This document shows, one piece after another, positions 17,321 to 25,722 of a stretch of DNA of 64,000 nucleotides (position 1 is its first letter; every line of letters begins with the position of its first letter). Source of the stretch: Cellulomonas cellasea. Its GTDB lineage: Bacteria > Actinomycetota > Actinomycetes > Actinomycetales > Cellulomonadaceae. Made by a program: the position numbers and the translations under genes. The DNA lies in NCBI RefSeq assembly GCF_006538745.1, contig NZ_BJLR01000007.1, positions 1 through 64,000 on the forward strand, written 5' to 3'. A model generated the notes under the pieces. That model saw only the letters and a list, made by a program, of their open reading frames with translations, was not told the origin of the DNA and did not search any database.

Positions 17321-18616
17321 TCACAGGCTCGGGCGCTGCCCCAGGCCGCGCGTCAGGGGCCCCCGGGCGGCGGGCCGGTCGGCCGAGACCCCCTCGCCCG
17401 CGACGACGACCTCCTGCCCGGCCGCGACCGCACCGCCGTCGCAGTCCACGACGAGCGTGGCGTCGACCGGGGTCGAGCGCTTGAGGACCGCGAGCGCGAC
17501 GGGCCCGAGCTCGTGGTGCCGCGCGACGCTCGTCACGTGACCCACCGCGCGCCCCACCTCGCCGCCGGACGCGAGGTCCCCGAGCTCGCGGACCTCCGCC
17601 CCGGGCTCGGGCAGCAGGTGGCCGGACCCGTCGAGGTGCAGCATCACGAGCCGGCGCGGCGGCCGGCCGAGGTTGTGCACGCGCGCGACGCTCTCCTGCC
17701 CGCGGTAGCAGCCCTTGACGAGGTGCACCGCGGTGCGCAGCCAGTCGAGCTCGTGCGGGATCGAGCGGTGGTCGACCTCGCGCCCGAGCCGCGGGCGCCA
17801 GGCCTCGACGCGCACGGCCTCACTGGCCCACGTGCCGACGAGGGGCCAGCCCGCGGCCTCGCGTGCGGCGACGGCGTCGGCGAGCTCGGCGCGCGGCACC
17901 AGCACGAGCCGCCACGGGCGGTCGAGGCCGGGGTGCTGCGCGTCCTCGGGTCCGTAGCGTGTGCCGCCAGGGGCGGTGTGCGGCCACGGGTCGCGCCACG
18001 TGATCGGCTCGCCCTCGACGCCCTCGGCGGAGACCGGCTCGCCGATCGCGGCCCAGTCGTCCGTCACGTCGGCGACCTCGACCCGCAGCGTGAAGCGCAT
18101 CCGGTCGAGCCACGCGGCGAGCGTCGGGGCGTGCGCGCCCTCGGTGATCAGCCAGGTGGCCTCGCCGTCGTCGACGACGCCCGCGGCGTGCTCGACGTGC
18201 CCCTGCGGGCTCAGCACCAGCAGCTCGGTCGAGGTCCGGGGCGTCAGGCCCGTGAGGTGCTGCGACGTGATCGAGTGCAGCCACGTGAGCCGGTCCGGTC
18301 CGGCGACGCGCACGACCCCGAGGTGCGACTGGTCGACGACCGCTCCCCCGCGGGTCAGCGCGCGCTGCTCGGCCGTCGGGTCGCCGTAGTGCCACGCGAC
18401 GCCCGCGTCCGGCCCGGCGCCCGCGACGGCACCGCGGCGGCGCAGCAGCGGCGAGGTGTGCCGGGGCGGGGCGACGACGGCGGTCTCGTCGCCCTCGGTG
18501 ATCCCGCGCCCGACGACGCCGCCGGCCCCGGTCAGCGTCCCGGCGCCCTCGGCGAGCGGGGTGTCCGGCGTCCCCGTGACGGCCTGCCCGAGCTCCGGCC
18601 CGGTGCCCGTCGTCAT
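17321..18616 (-). CDS. ygfZ: Folate-binding protein YgfZ/CAF17-like
   Basis: A 431-residue GcvT-like protein. The YgfZ signature K-G-C-Y-R-G-Q-E is present in HLVKGCYRGQESVARV; its Cys and the folate pocket support assembly or repair of iron-sulphur clusters in certain enzymes. Residues 1-~50 are a disordered Gly/Thr/Ala extension before the core. The ATG at 18616 shares one base with the stop of the nitrobindin-like gene (TGATG), a clear translational coupling; the pairing is common in actinobacteria. Confidence 0.93.
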   Translation of the reverse strand: MTTGTGPELGQAVTGTPDTPLAEGAGTLTGAGGVVGRGITEGDETAVVAPPRHTSPLLRRRGAVAGAGPDAGVAWHYGDPTAEQRALTRGGAVVDQSHLGVVRVAGPDRLTWLHSITSQHLTGLTPRTSTELLVLSPQGHVEHAAGVVDDGEATWLITEGAHAPTLAAWLDRMRFTLRVEVADVTDDWAAIGEPVSAEGVEGEPITWRDPWPHTAPGGTRYGPEDAQHPGLDRPWRLVLVPRAELADAVAAREAAGWPLVGTWASEAVRVEAWRPRLGREVDHRSIPHELDWLRTAVHLVKGCYRGQESVARVHNLGRPPRRLVMLHLDGSGHLLPEPGAEVRELGDLASGGEVGRAVGHVTSVARHHELGPVALAVLKRSTPVDATLVVDCDGGAVAAGQEVVVAGEGVSADRPAARGPLTRGLGQRPSL

Positions 18617-19221
18617 CAGGACTCGTCGCGGACGAGGCGCGCCGACGCGTACGACTGCATGGGGTGGCCGAACGCCGCGATGTCGTGGGCCCACATGAGG
18701 TCGCCCTCGACGAGCCCGTAGAGCCGCTTGCCGGCGCTGAGCTCGGCGCCCGTCGCGGTGCGCGCGATGAGGTCGCTCACGAGGTCGATGCGCCCCTTGC
18801 CGACCGCGCCGACGTACAGCGCGACGTGGCCCGACGGGTCGGAGAGCAGGACCTCGACGGGGTGCTGCTCGTCGGTCAGGTCCTCCGTCCGCTCCGGCGG
18901 GACCCGCCAGTAGCCGGACTCGGTCGCCCACACGGGCCCGAGGCCGTCGACCGGGCCGGGCGGCACGTCGTCGTGCGCCGGGCCGTCGGTCGCCACGCCG
19001 TCCGCGACGAGCGCGGCCGCGTCGTCGGGCACCTCCACGAGGCGGATGGTCGACGTGTACGCGAGGTACGGGCCGCCGTCGTGGGTGAACTCGACCTCCT
19101 GCGTGAAGGGCGCCTCCTCGATGCCGGGGTACCCCACGACGCCCTCGCCGGACCAGCGCCCGACGAGCCACGCGAGCGGGTACACCTCGGGAGCGAGTCC
19201 CTCGGGCAGGGTGAATGCCAT
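18616..19221 (-). CDS. Nitrobindin-like heme-binding beta-barrel protein (FABP-like, DUF1794)
   Basis: A 201-residue protein of the nitrobindin/THAP4-like family, related to M. tuberculosis Rv0813c. Family motifs are LAWLVGRWSGEG near the N-terminus (the G-x-W-x-G-x-G element), TESGYWR and the late MWAHDIAAFG. Characterised homologues bind heme in an all-beta barrel and react with nitric oxide or peroxynitrite. An insertion around 85-100 (GPAHDDVPPGPVDG) is not part of the core. GGAAGG precedes the ATG. It is coupled to ygfZ. Confidence 0.9.
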   Translation of the reverse strand: MAFTLPEGLAPEVYPLAWLVGRWSGEGVVGYPGIEEAPFTQEVEFTHDGGPYLAYTSTIRLVEVPDDAAALVADGVATDGPAHDDVPPGPVDGLGPVWATESGYWRVPPERTEDLTDEQHPVEVLLSDPSGHVALYVGAVGKGRIDLVSDLIARTATGAELSAGKRLYGLVEGDLMWAHDIAAFGHPMQSYASARLVRDES

Positions 19222-19286
19222 GGCTGCCTTCCTCTGTCGGACCGTGCGGGACGCGCCCGCCGCAGCCCGGCCTCAGGATCCGGTGG

Positions 19287-19394
19287 TCAGCGCTGGCCCT
19301 TGAACAGCCGGTACACCACGTACACCGAGAACCAGCCGATGGTCAGCGCGGAAGCGACCAGGAGACCGATGAACACTGCTTCGAGCGTGTGCAT
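19287..19394 (-). CDS. 35-residue single-pass membrane microprotein
   Basis: Reads MHTLEAVFIGLLVASALTIG then WFSVYVVYRLFKGQR and stop. One hydrophobic helix (about 5-28) is followed by a basic C-terminus, typical of a small inner-membrane protein with positive-inside topology. The ATG lies 6 nt after TAGGAT (19406-19401) with no Shine-Dalgarno, and the gene is divergent from the DsrE-like gene, which has the same arrangement. It precedes the nitrobindin-like gene by 65 bases and may be cotranscribed with it. Function unknown; too short for routine gene callers. Confidence 0.75.
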   Translation of the reverse strand: MHTLEAVFIGLLVASALTIGWFSVYVVYRLFKGQR

Positions 19395-19400
19395 CCCCCG

Positions 19401-19426
19401 ATCCTAACGACCCCCACCCCTACGCT
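19401..19426. promoter_or_regulatory. Divergent pair of leaderless -10 elements
   Basis: Leftward TAGGAT (19406-19401) and rightward TACGCT (19421-19426) each stand exactly 6 nt before a start codon (ATG 19394 and GTG 19433). Neither gene has a Shine-Dalgarno sequence. The 38-base gap cannot hold separate -35 elements outside the opposing gene, so the promoters must overlap. Confidence 0.6.
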
Positions 19427-19432
19427 CTTCCC

Positions 19433-19804
19433 GTGACCACCCCGAGGCGCTCGCTCGTGATCAAGTCCACATCCGGAACCGACCGGCCCGAGGCCGCGAA
19501 CCAGGCCCTGACCGTCGCCGCGGCCGGGGTCGCGGCGGGCGTCGAGGTGAGCCTGTGGCTGACCGGCGAGTCCGCGTGGTTCGGCGTCCCGGGCCGCGCG
19601 GCCGACCTCGTGCTCGAGCACGCCGCCGCCGCGCCGGACCTCATCGAGGCGGTGCTCGAGGGCGGCACCGTGACGGTCTGCACGCAGTGCGCGGCGCGCC
19701 GCGGCATCGGGCCCGACGACGTGCTGCCCGGTGTGCGGATCGCGGGCGCGGCGGTGTTCGTCGAGGAGTCGCTCGCCGAGGGTGCGCAGGCGCTCGTCTA
19801 CTGA
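19433..19804 (+). CDS. DsrE-family-like small protein
   Basis: A 123-residue protein with an alternating beta/alpha pattern like DsrE/DsrF sulphur-relay proteins. The first strand SLVIKSTSG is followed by a helix (EAANQALTVAAAGVAAG), then a strand and the WLTGESAW loop. A CTQC pair near residue 83 could be a thiol site, but it is not the classical DsrE cysteine. GTG start 6 nt after TACGCT. Convergent with the next membrane protein (14-base gap). Function not known. Confidence 0.75.
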   Translation: MTTPRRSLVIKSTSGTDRPEAANQALTVAAAGVAAGVEVSLWLTGESAWFGVPGRAADLVLEHAAAAPDLIEAVLEGGTVTVCTQCAARRGIGPDDVLPGVRIAGAAVFVEESLAEGAQALVY

Positions 19805-19818
19805 GGCGCGGGGCGGGG

Positions 19819-20583
19819 TCAGCCGACGAGCACGCGCCCGACGACGTACACGAGGATCCCGGTCACGGGCACGGGCACGACGAGCGCCGCGATCGCCGCG
19901 GGACGGCGCGAGAGCGCGGGCAGCCGGTCGAACAGCTCCTGCAGCGAGCTCACGAGGACCCCCACGCCGACGCCCAGCAGCGCACCGGCCACGGGGTCGA
20001 TCGCGGGCAGCACGAGCCCCCCGACCGCACCCGCCGCGGCGGCCGCGCCCGTCGTCGCGCCCGCGCCGGTCCAGCCGTGGAACGGCAGCGCCGACGCCGC
20101 CGAGCCCGCCGCGAGCGCGAGCGCCCCGGCGACGAGCAGGCTCGCCCCGCCCGGGGTGTGCTGCGTCGCGACCCAGCCGGCGGCGGTCACCGCGATGAGC
20201 GTCCCGGCGACCGTCCCCGTGACCGACTCGACGAGCCGCTCGCGCCCGCCGCGCCGCGCGAGCTCGTTGACGAACGCGAGCAGCACCGAGAACGCGAACA
20301 CGATGGGGAGCCCACGCAGGTAGGGCTCGTCGACCGTCCGCTGGACCATCGCGACCGCGCCGACGCCGACGAGCCCGATCACGATCGACGACCCGAGCCG
20401 GCTCGGGAGCTGGGCCAGGACCGGCCAGCCGACCGCGAACACGACGGTGAGCAGCGCCACGACACCGGGCAGCGCGTACTGCGCGTAGGGGACGGCGAGG
20501 ACCGTCGGGTCGCTCACGTAGCCGGCGACGGCGACGAGCGCCGCGAGCACGGCCGTGGCGACCGCGCGTGTCGAGACCTGCAC
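19819..20583 (-). CDS. Conserved actinobacterial membrane protein
   Basis: A 254-residue protein with seven or eight hydrophobic segments, starting [20 protein letters not shown], with a conserved cytoplasmic loop [19 protein letters not shown] between helices about halfway. No transporter or enzyme motif is recognised. It is divergent from glnR, with ~200 bases between, and resembles uncharacterised membrane proteins found near glnR in actinobacteria; linkage to nitrogen metabolism is only contextual. Confidence 0.8.
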   Translation of the reverse strand: MQVSTRAVATAVLAALVAVAGYVSDPTVLAVPYAQYALPGVVALLTVVFAVGWPVLAQLPSRLGSSIVIGLVGVGAVAMVQRTVDEPYLRGLPIVFAFSVLLAFVNELARRGGRERLVESVTGTVAGTLIAVTAAGWVATQHTPGGASLLVAGALALAAGSAASALPFHGWTGAGATTGAAAAAGAVGGLVLPAIDPVAGALLGVGVGVLVSSLQELFDRLPALSRRPAAIAALVVPVPVTGILVYVVGRVLVG

Positions 20584-20783
20584 CGGGACCTACCGGACCC
20601 GTCCGAGGAACGTCGTCCCGCGCGGCGCGGTGGGCGCCGGGAGGGGTCGCGTCACGGGCACGGAGCGGGTCGAGGAGCGGGGCACGGCGACGATTGTCGC
20701 AGACGGGCCCACCCGGACAGCCGCGTCGAGGACCGCGCCGAGCCTGTACCGTGAAGGCCACTCCCAGGCTAGGAGGTCCGCCG

Positions 20784-21530
20784 GTGGCAGATCTGCTGCT
20801 CCTCACACCGTCCTCCGGGGGCTCGGCACAGGTGCTCCCGGCACTCGGCCTGCTCTCGCACCGGGTGCGGGTCCTCCCGGTCGAGCCGTCGGCACTCGTC
20901 GACGCGCCCGACGCCGACATCCTCGTGCTCGACGCGCGCCGCGACCTCGTCAACGCGCGCACCACGTGCCGGCTGCTGCGCGCCACCGGGCTCACGGTCC
21001 CGCTCGTGCTCGTCCTCACCGAGGGCGGCCTCACGGTCGTCACCGCCGAGTGGGGCGCGGACGACATCATCCTCGAGCACGCCGGCCCGGCCGAGGTCGA
21101 GGCCCGCTTCCGGCTCGTCATGGAGCGCGCCGCGACCGCGGGGTACGACGACGCCCCGCAGGAGATCTCGTCGGGCGAGCTCACGATCGACGCCGGCGGG
21201 TACACCGCACGCCTGCGCGGACGCCCGCTCGACCTCACGTACAAGGAGTTCGAGCTCCTCAAGTACCTCGTGCAGCACCCGGGCCGCGTGTTCACGCGCG
21301 CGCAGCTCCTGCAGGAGGTCTGGGGGTACGACTACTACGGGGGCACCCGGACGGTCGACGTCCACGTCCGCCGGCTGCGCGCCAAGCTCGGGCCCGAGCA
21401 CGAGCAGCTCATCGGCACGGTCCGCAACGTCGGCTACCGCTTCGACCCGCCCAAGGACCGCCGGACGGCCGCGGCGCTCGAGGCGGGCGCCGAGCCGCTC
21501 GAGGACGCGGGCCTGCCGACCGACGCCTGA
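20784..21530 (+). CDS. glnR: OmpR-type nitrogen regulator GlnR
   Basis: A 248-residue response regulator matching GlnR along its length: N-terminal [20 protein letters not shown], receiver with VLDARRDLV and [19 protein letters not shown], and a winged-helix domain almost identical to other GlnRs ([42 protein letters not shown]). GlnR is an orphan regulator that controls glnA, amtB, nirB and other nitrogen genes. The GTG start is preceded by a perfect AGGAGG (20771-20776). A poorly conserved ~28-residue acidic tail follows the DNA-binding domain. Confidence 0.95.
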   Translation: MADLLLLTPSSGGSAQVLPALGLLSHRVRVLPVEPSALVDAPDADILVLDARRDLVNARTTCRLLRATGLTVPLVLVLTEGGLTVVTAEWGADDIILEHAGPAEVEARFRLVMERAATAGYDDAPQEISSGELTIDAGGYTARLRGRPLDLTYKEFELLKYLVQHPGRVFTRAQLLQEVWGYDYYGGTRTVDVHVRRLRAKLGPEHEQLIGTVRNVGYRFDPPKDRRTAAALEAGAEPLEDAGLPTDA

Positions 21531-21543
21531 CGGCACCCTCCCG

Positions 21544-21573
21544 GCGCGCACCCGTGCGACACCGGGTGCGCGC
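21544..21573 (+). terminator. Terminator hairpin after glnR
   Basis: Perfect 10-base arms GCGCGCACCC and GGGTGCGCGC with a 10-nt loop, 14 bases after the glnR stop codon. Confidence 0.7.
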
Positions 21574-21634
21574 GTGCTCCCCGGACGGATGACGCGGCAC
21601 CCTGCGACCCCCGCCAGGCGGTAGGTTCCCCGGG

Positions 21635-22564
21635 GTGACCGTCGACTCCTCCACGCTGCTCATCGACGGACCGTGGCGGCACCAGCACGTCGCCGCGAAC
21701 GGCGCCCGCTTCCACGTCGCGCTCGCCGGGCCGGACGACAACGACGCGCCGCTCGTGGTCCTCCTGCACGGCTTCCCGCAGTTCTGGTGGGCGTGGCGCC
21801 ACCAGGTCCCCGCGCTCGCGGAGGCCGGGTACCGGGTCGCCGCGATGGACCTGCGCGGGTCGGGCGGCTCCGACAAGCCCCCGCTCGGCTACGACGTGCC
21901 GACCCTCGTGCGGGACGTCGCCGGGCTCGTGCGCTCGCTCGGCTCGCAGCGCGCGGTCGTCGTCGGCAGCGGCACGGGCGGCGAGGTCGCGTGGGCCATG
22001 CCCGCGTACCAGCCCGACGTGACGCTCGCGGTCGCCGCGCTCTCCGCTCCGCACCCCCTGCAGGCCCGCTCGCAGCGGGGTGCTGCGCTGCGGCTGCGTG
22101 CCGCGCGGCACCTCGCGTTCTTCCAGCTCCCGCTCCTGCCCGAGCGCGCGCTGACCCGCACCGACCTCGTGGTCCGCCTGCTGCGCGAGTGGTCGGGCGG
22201 CACCGGCTGGATCACGCCCGAGGTCGCCACGACGTACCGGCGCGCGGCGTCCGTGCCGTTCGCCGCGCACTCGGCCATGGAGCAGGTGCGCTGGCTCGTG
22301 CGCTCGGGCCCCCGCATGGACGGTCAGCGCCACCTCGCGGCCCTCCGCGCCGCCGAGGCGGTCCCGGTGCTCCAGCTCCACGGCGGCGCGGACGGCTGCC
22401 GCTCGGCGCCCTACGCCGCCGCGACGGGCCGCGTCGCCCGCGGGCTCGGCGCCGGGTACCGGTTCGAGCTCATCCCGGGGACCGGGCACTTCCTCGCCGA
22501 GGAGGCCCCGGAGCGGGTCAACGAGCTGCTGCTGCGCTGGCTGCGCGAGGTCGCGCCGGTCTGA
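21635..22564 (+). CDS. Alpha/beta hydrolase, epoxide hydrolase-like
   Basis: A 309-residue alpha/beta-hydrolase. The oxyanion segment HGFPQFWWAWRHQ (HGxP) and DLRGSGGSDKP are typical of soluble epoxide hydrolases and haloalkane dehalogenases. The nucleophile elbow, however, reads VVGSGTGGEVAW: where family members have Asp or Ser flanked by Gly (G-x-D/S-x-G), this has Thr or Ser, so activity may differ. The late GTGHFLAEE holds the catalytic His. GTG start is 7 nt after TAGGTT, without Shine-Dalgarno. Substrate unknown. Confidence 0.85.
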   Translation: MTVDSSTLLIDGPWRHQHVAANGARFHVALAGPDDNDAPLVVLLHGFPQFWWAWRHQVPALAEAGYRVAAMDLRGSGGSDKPPLGYDVPTLVRDVAGLVRSLGSQRAVVVGSGTGGEVAWAMPAYQPDVTLAVAALSAPHPLQARSQRGAALRLRAARHLAFFQLPLLPERALTRTDLVVRLLREWSGGTGWITPEVATTYRRAASVPFAAHSAMEQVRWLVRSGPRMDGQRHLAALRAAEAVPVLQLHGGADGCRSAPYAAATGRVARGLGAGYRFELIPGTGHFLAEEAPERVNELLLRWLREVAPV

Positions 22565-22575
22565 CCGGGGCCGAC

Positions 22576-22620
22576 CGTCGTCGCACGCCGATCGTCGTCG
22601 CACGCCGATCGTCGTCACGC
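22576..22620. repeat. 17-bp tandem repeat, two full copies and a partial third
   Basis: CGTCGTCGCACGCCGAT is repeated exactly at 22576-22592 and 22593-22609, with a shortened third copy to about 22620. It fills the gap between the convergent hydrolase and nth genes. Confidence 0.75.
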
Positions 22621-22679
22621 GCCGCTGGTTGTAGGGATCGGGCGTCCGCCCGTCGGGGCCCGGAGCCGGCCCCCGCACG

Positions 22680-23384
22680 TCAGCCCTTGAGCATCGCCTC
22701 GGCACGCTCGGGGTCGGTCTCGCCCACGCCGTACGACGGGCAGTCGAGCGCGACCGGGCACGCGCCGCACGCGGGGTTCCGGGCGAAGCAGGTCCGCCGT
22801 CCGTGGAAGATCAGCCGGTGCGACGCCATCGTCCACTCGCGCTTCTCCACGAGCTCGCCGAGCTCCTGCTCGACCTTGACCGGGTCCTCGGACGTCGTCC
22901 AGCCGAGGCGCCGGGCGAGCCGGCCGACGTGCGTGTCGACCGTGATGCCCGGGACGCCGAACGCGTTGCCGAGCACGACGTTCGCGGTCTTGCGGCCGAC
23001 GCCCGGCAGGGTCACGAGGTCGTCGAGCCGCGCGGGGACCTCGCCGCCGAACCGCTCGACGAGCGCCTGCCCGATGCCGGTGAGCGCGTCCGCCTTGGCG
23101 CGGAAGAACCCGGTGGGGCGCAGCACGTCCTGGAGGTCCTCGCGGTTCGCGGAGGCGTACGCCGCGGCGTCGGGGTAGCGCGAGAACAGCTCGGGGGTGA
23201 CCTGGTTGACGCGCACGTCGGTCGTCTGCGCCGAGAGCACCGTCGCGACCAGCAGCTCGAGCGGCGTCGTGAAGTCGAGCTCGCAGTGCGCGTCGGGGTA
23301 GCGCAGCGCGAGCACCCGGTTGATGCGACGGGCCCGGCGCACGCGTGCCAGGTGGGTCTCGGTGGTCCACCGGCGCGTCGTCAC
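22680..23384 (-). CDS. nth: Endonuclease III (DNA glycosylase/AP lyase)
   Basis: A 234-residue base-excision-repair enzyme that removes oxidised pyrimidines. The helix-hairpin-helix [12 protein letters not shown] supplies the catalytic Lys, [12 protein letters not shown] the catalytic Asp, and the C-terminal C-x6-C-x2-C-x5-C ([17 protein letters not shown]) binds a 4Fe-4S cluster. GTG start is 6 nt after TAGGCT (23396-23391), so a leaderless mRNA is likely. It opens a block conserved with M. tuberculosis (nth, crp, RidA, whiB4, ponA2). Confidence 0.97.
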   Translation of the reverse strand: MTTRRWTTETHLARVRRARRINRVLALRYPDAHCELDFTTPLELLVATVLSAQTTDVRVNQVTPELFSRYPDAAAYASANREDLQDVLRPTGFFRAKADALTGIGQALVERFGGEVPARLDDLVTLPGVGRKTANVVLGNAFGVPGITVDTHVGRLARRLGWTTSEDPVKVEQELGELVEKREWTMASHRLIFHGRRTCFARNPACGACPVALDCPSYGVGETDPERAEAMLKG

Positions 23385-23546
23385 ACGGGCAGCCTACGGG
23401 GCGCGGCGTCCGCGTGGTCCACGTTGGGCCCGCCGGGTGATCGTGACCTGCCTGGACGCCCCCGGGGCTCAAGTCCGACCGCTCCCGCGTCGAACTACCG
23501 GGTGAACCGCCCGGCAGGTGGCGGTGCAGGAGACGGGAGCGGACGG

Positions 23547-23966
23547 ATGTCGCTGGTGGCGGAGACCTCCACGGCCGACCGGCTGAGCGACCACCGTGCG
23601 GCCCTCAACGCCGAGCGGCGCCGCGTCGCACACTGGCGCCGGCTCGTGCGGGCCCGGCTCGACGTCGCGATCGCCGTCATCACGGTCCCCGAGCCGCTCG
23701 GCGCCGACGGCGACACGCTGCTCGCACCCGGCGCCGACCACGACGTGCCGCGGCACGTGGAGCTGCTCCGCTCGCTGCGCGCCGGGCTCCCGATGGCCGA
23801 GGTGCACCAGCTCGAGGCGCTGCGCGACCTCGACTGCCGGCTGGCGCGGTACCAGGCGGAGGTGGACGTCGCGTTCGCCGCGGCGACCGACCGCTTCGTC
23901 GAGCACCTCGCCGACGAGCCCGTCGCGCGGCCTGCCAGGACCCTCGTCCGCCCTGACCGGGGCTGA
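23547..23966 (+). CDS. Small helical protein resembling RsiG anti-sigma factors
   Basis: A 139-residue protein. The segment LNAERRRVAHWRRLVRARLD resembles the helix of RsiG, the c-di-GMP-responsive anti-sigma factor of WhiG, whose motif is E-x3-S-x2-R-x3-Q-x3-D. Aligned on the Asp and Arg, the Glu, Ser and Gln positions are Arg, Ala and Arg here, so c-di-GMP binding is doubtful. The rest is a second predicted helical hairpin (ELLRSLRAGLPMAEVHQLEA and following). ATG preceded by GGGAGCGGACGG. It lies between nth and crp, the position held by Rv3675 in M. tuberculosis. Assignment is tentative. Confidence 0.6.
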   Translation: MSLVAETSTADRLSDHRAALNAERRRVAHWRRLVRARLDVAIAVITVPEPLGADGDTLLAPGADHDVPRHVELLRSLRAGLPMAEVHQLEALRDLDCRLARYQAEVDVAFAAATDRFVEHLADEPVARPARTLVRPDRG

Positions 23967-24019
23967 TGCGGCAGACTGTCCCTGGCAGCAGTGTCCGGCA
24001 GAGCGGGTGGAGGTCCAGC

Positions 24020-24697
24020 GTGGAGGACGACGTCGTACTGTCGGCCCCGTTGTTCGTGAACATGGACCCCGAGGCGGCCCGTGCACTGATCGCGTCGATG
24101 TCCCCGATCGAGGTCAGCCGGGGTGACGTGCTGTTCCACGAGGGCGAGCGCGCTGACCGGCTCTTCGTGATCACGTCCGGGAAGATCAAGCTCGGCCGGC
24201 GCTCGAGCGACGGCCGCGAGAACCTGCTGTCCGTGCAGGGTCCGGGCGAGATGTTCGGCGAGCTCTCGCTCTTCGACCCGGGCCCGCGCACCGCGACCGC
24301 GACCGTCGTCGCCGACGCACGCCTGCTCGAGCTCGCCCACTCGGCACTCATCGCGTGGCTCGAGACGAACCCGACCGTCGCCCTGCACCTGCTCAAGGCG
24401 CTCGCGCACCGGCTCCGGCGCACCAACGAGGCGCTCGCCGACCTCGTGTTCTCCGACATCCCGGGCCGCGTCGCCAAGGCGCTCCTGGACCTCGCGACCC
24501 GCTTCGGCGAGACCGTCGACGAGGGCATCCGCGTCGCGCACGACCTCACGCAGGAGGAGCTCGCGCAGCTCGTCGGCGCGTCGCGCGAGACCGTGAACAA
24601 GGCGCTCGCCGACTTCGCCGCGCGCGGCTGGGTCCGGCGTGAGGGCCGCGCGGTCGTGCTGCTCGACGTCGACCGCCTGGAGCGCCGCGCCCGCTGA
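24020..24697 (+). CDS. crp: Crp/Fnr family cAMP-dependent regulator (GlxR/Rv3676 type)
   Basis: A 225-residue regulator very close to mycobacterial CRP and corynebacterial GlxR. The cyclic-nucleotide pocket carries MFGELSLFDPGPRTATATV, the hinge helix LKALAHRLRRTNEALADLVF, and the C-terminal HTH TQEELAQLVGASRETVNKAL. Such proteins act as global regulators of carbon metabolism, which is notable beside a cellulolytic gene set. The GTG at 24020 with GGAGG upstream gives the standard N-terminus; an ATG at 23966 would add 18 residues. A perfect terminator palindrome follows. Confidence 0.95.
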   Translation: MEDDVVLSAPLFVNMDPEAARALIASMSPIEVSRGDVLFHEGERADRLFVITSGKIKLGRRSSDGRENLLSVQGPGEMFGELSLFDPGPRTATATVVADARLLELAHSALIAWLETNPTVALHLLKALAHRLRRTNEALADLVFSDIPGRVAKALLDLATRFGETVDEGIRVAHDLTQEELAQLVGASRETVNKALADFAARGWVRREGRAVVLLDVDRLERRAR

Positions 24698-24712
24698 GGC
24701 GCCCGCAGCACG

Positions 24713-24752
24713 GACGAGGGCCCCGACCGCACGTGCGGTCGGGGCCCTCGTC
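24713..24752. terminator. 40-bp perfect palindrome, bidirectional terminator
   Basis: Twenty-base arms (GACGAGGGCCCCGACCGCAC and its exact complement) abut with no extra loop bases, between the convergent crp and RidA genes. The near-perfect symmetry suits termination in both directions. Confidence 0.8.
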
Positions 24753-24780
24753 GGTGTCCGGTGGGGGTGCCGGGTGCTGG

Positions 24781-25248
24781 TCAGGCGATCTCCGCGACGA
24801 CCTCGACCTCGACGGGCGAGTCGAGCGGCAGGACCGCCACGCCGACCGCGGAGCGTGCGTGCACGCCCGCGTCGCCGAGGACGTCCCGCAGCAGGTCGCT
24901 CGCGCCGTTGACGACCGCGGGCTGCCCGGTGAACGACGGGTCGCTCGCCACGAAGCCCACGACCTTGACGATGCGGACGACGTTGTCGAGCCCGCCGGCG
25001 ACCGAGGCCACCGCGGCCAGCGCGTTGAGCGCGGCCGTGCGGGCGAGCCCGGCGGCGTCCGCCGGGTCGACGAGGCCCTCGCCCGTGCCGACCTTGCCGG
25101 TCACGGGCAGGGCGCCGTCGACGAACGGCAGCTGACCCGACGTGTAGACGTACTGCCCGGTGCGGACCGCCGGCGTGTAGGACGCGACGGGTGCCGCGAC
25201 CGGCGGCAGCTCGAGGCCGAGCTCCGCGAGCCGCTCGGTCGCCCCCAT
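24781..25248 (-). CDS. RidA family protein (Rv3678c-like)
   Basis: A 155-residue YjgF/YER057c/UK114 protein. Members with an Arg at the active site hydrolyse reactive enamine/imine intermediates from PLP enzymes; here ARSAVGVAVLPLDSPVEVE keeps that Arg. Full length. The ATG overlaps the stop of the DUF4177 gene by one base (TGATG), so the two are coupled, and the pair is the counterpart of Rv3678A-Rv3678c. Confidence 0.92.
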   Translation of the reverse strand: MGATERLAELGLELPPVAAPVASYTPAVRTGQYVYTSGQLPFVDGALPVTGKVGTGEGLVDPADAAGLARTAALNALAAVASVAGGLDNVVRIVKVVGFVASDPSFTGQPAVVNGASDLLRDVLGDAGVHARSAVGVAVLPLDSPVEVEVVAEIA

Positions 25249-25406
25249 CACGCGCCCTTGGGTCGCTTGAGGTACGCCACGAGGCCCGCGTCGGGCCCCT
25301 GGATCACCTGGACGAGCTCCCAGCCGTCCGCGCCCCACTGGTCGAGGATCGCCTTGGTGGCGTGGATGATCAGGGGGACGGTCGCGTACTCCCACGTGGT
25401 GGCCAT
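25248..25406 (-). CDS. DUF4177 family protein
   Basis: A 52-residue protein starting MATTWEYATVPLIIHATKAI, with the DUF4177 element WGADGWELVQV in the middle. Function unknown; in actinobacteria it regularly precedes this RidA gene. The ATG is 7 nt after TAGGGT (25419-25414) without a Shine-Dalgarno, so the DUF4177-RidA transcript is probably leaderless. Confidence 0.88.
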   Translation of the reverse strand: MATTWEYATVPLIIHATKAILDQWGADGWELVQVIQGPDAGLVAYLKRPKGA

Positions 25407-25416
25407 GGGCCACACC

Positions 25417-25722
25417 CTAGCGGGACGCCCCGACCGGCTCCCCCGTCCCGACGAGCTCCGCCCGCCACGACCGGACCTCGGGCCGACGGCGCAGCAGCGC
25501 CCGCCGCTCACGCTCGGTCATGCCTCCCCAGACCCCGAAGTCCATCCGGTTGTCGAGCGCGTCGGCGAGGCACTCGAGCCGCACCGGGCACCCGGTGCAC
25601 ACCGATCTCGCTTCCCGCTGGGCGGCCCCCTCGACGAACAGCGCGTCCGGGGACACCTTGCCGACGCCGCACGCGGCTCCAGCGACCCAGTGCGCGTCCT
25701 GCAGCATCGTCGCCACGCACAT
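25417..25722 (-). CDS. wblA: WhiB-family iron-sulphur regulator WblA/WhiB4
   Basis: A 101-residue WhiB-like protein. Four conserved cysteines for a redox-sensitive 4Fe-4S cluster are visible: one in GAACGVG and three in SVCTGCPVRLEC. The turn GVWGGMTERERRALLRRRP is the family signature plus basic DNA-contact region. The sequence from NRMDFGVWGG onward matches Streptomyces WblA closely. WblA/WhiB4 affects development, secondary metabolism and oxidative-stress response. Start is ATG 25722 (GAGGT just upstream) or ATG 25707. It is divergent from ponA, as in other actinobacteria. Confidence 0.93.
   Translation of the reverse strand: MCVATMLQDAHWVAGAACGVGKVSPDALFVEGAAQREARSVCTGCPVRLECLADALDNRMDFGVWGGMTERERRALLRRRPEVRSWRAELVGTGEPVGASR

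Noticed and set aside
23966-24019. ATG 23966 as the crp start
   Set aside because: It adds 18 residues not found in CRP/GlxR proteins and lacks a Shine-Dalgarno; GTG 24020 has GGAGG at good distance and gives the family N-terminus.
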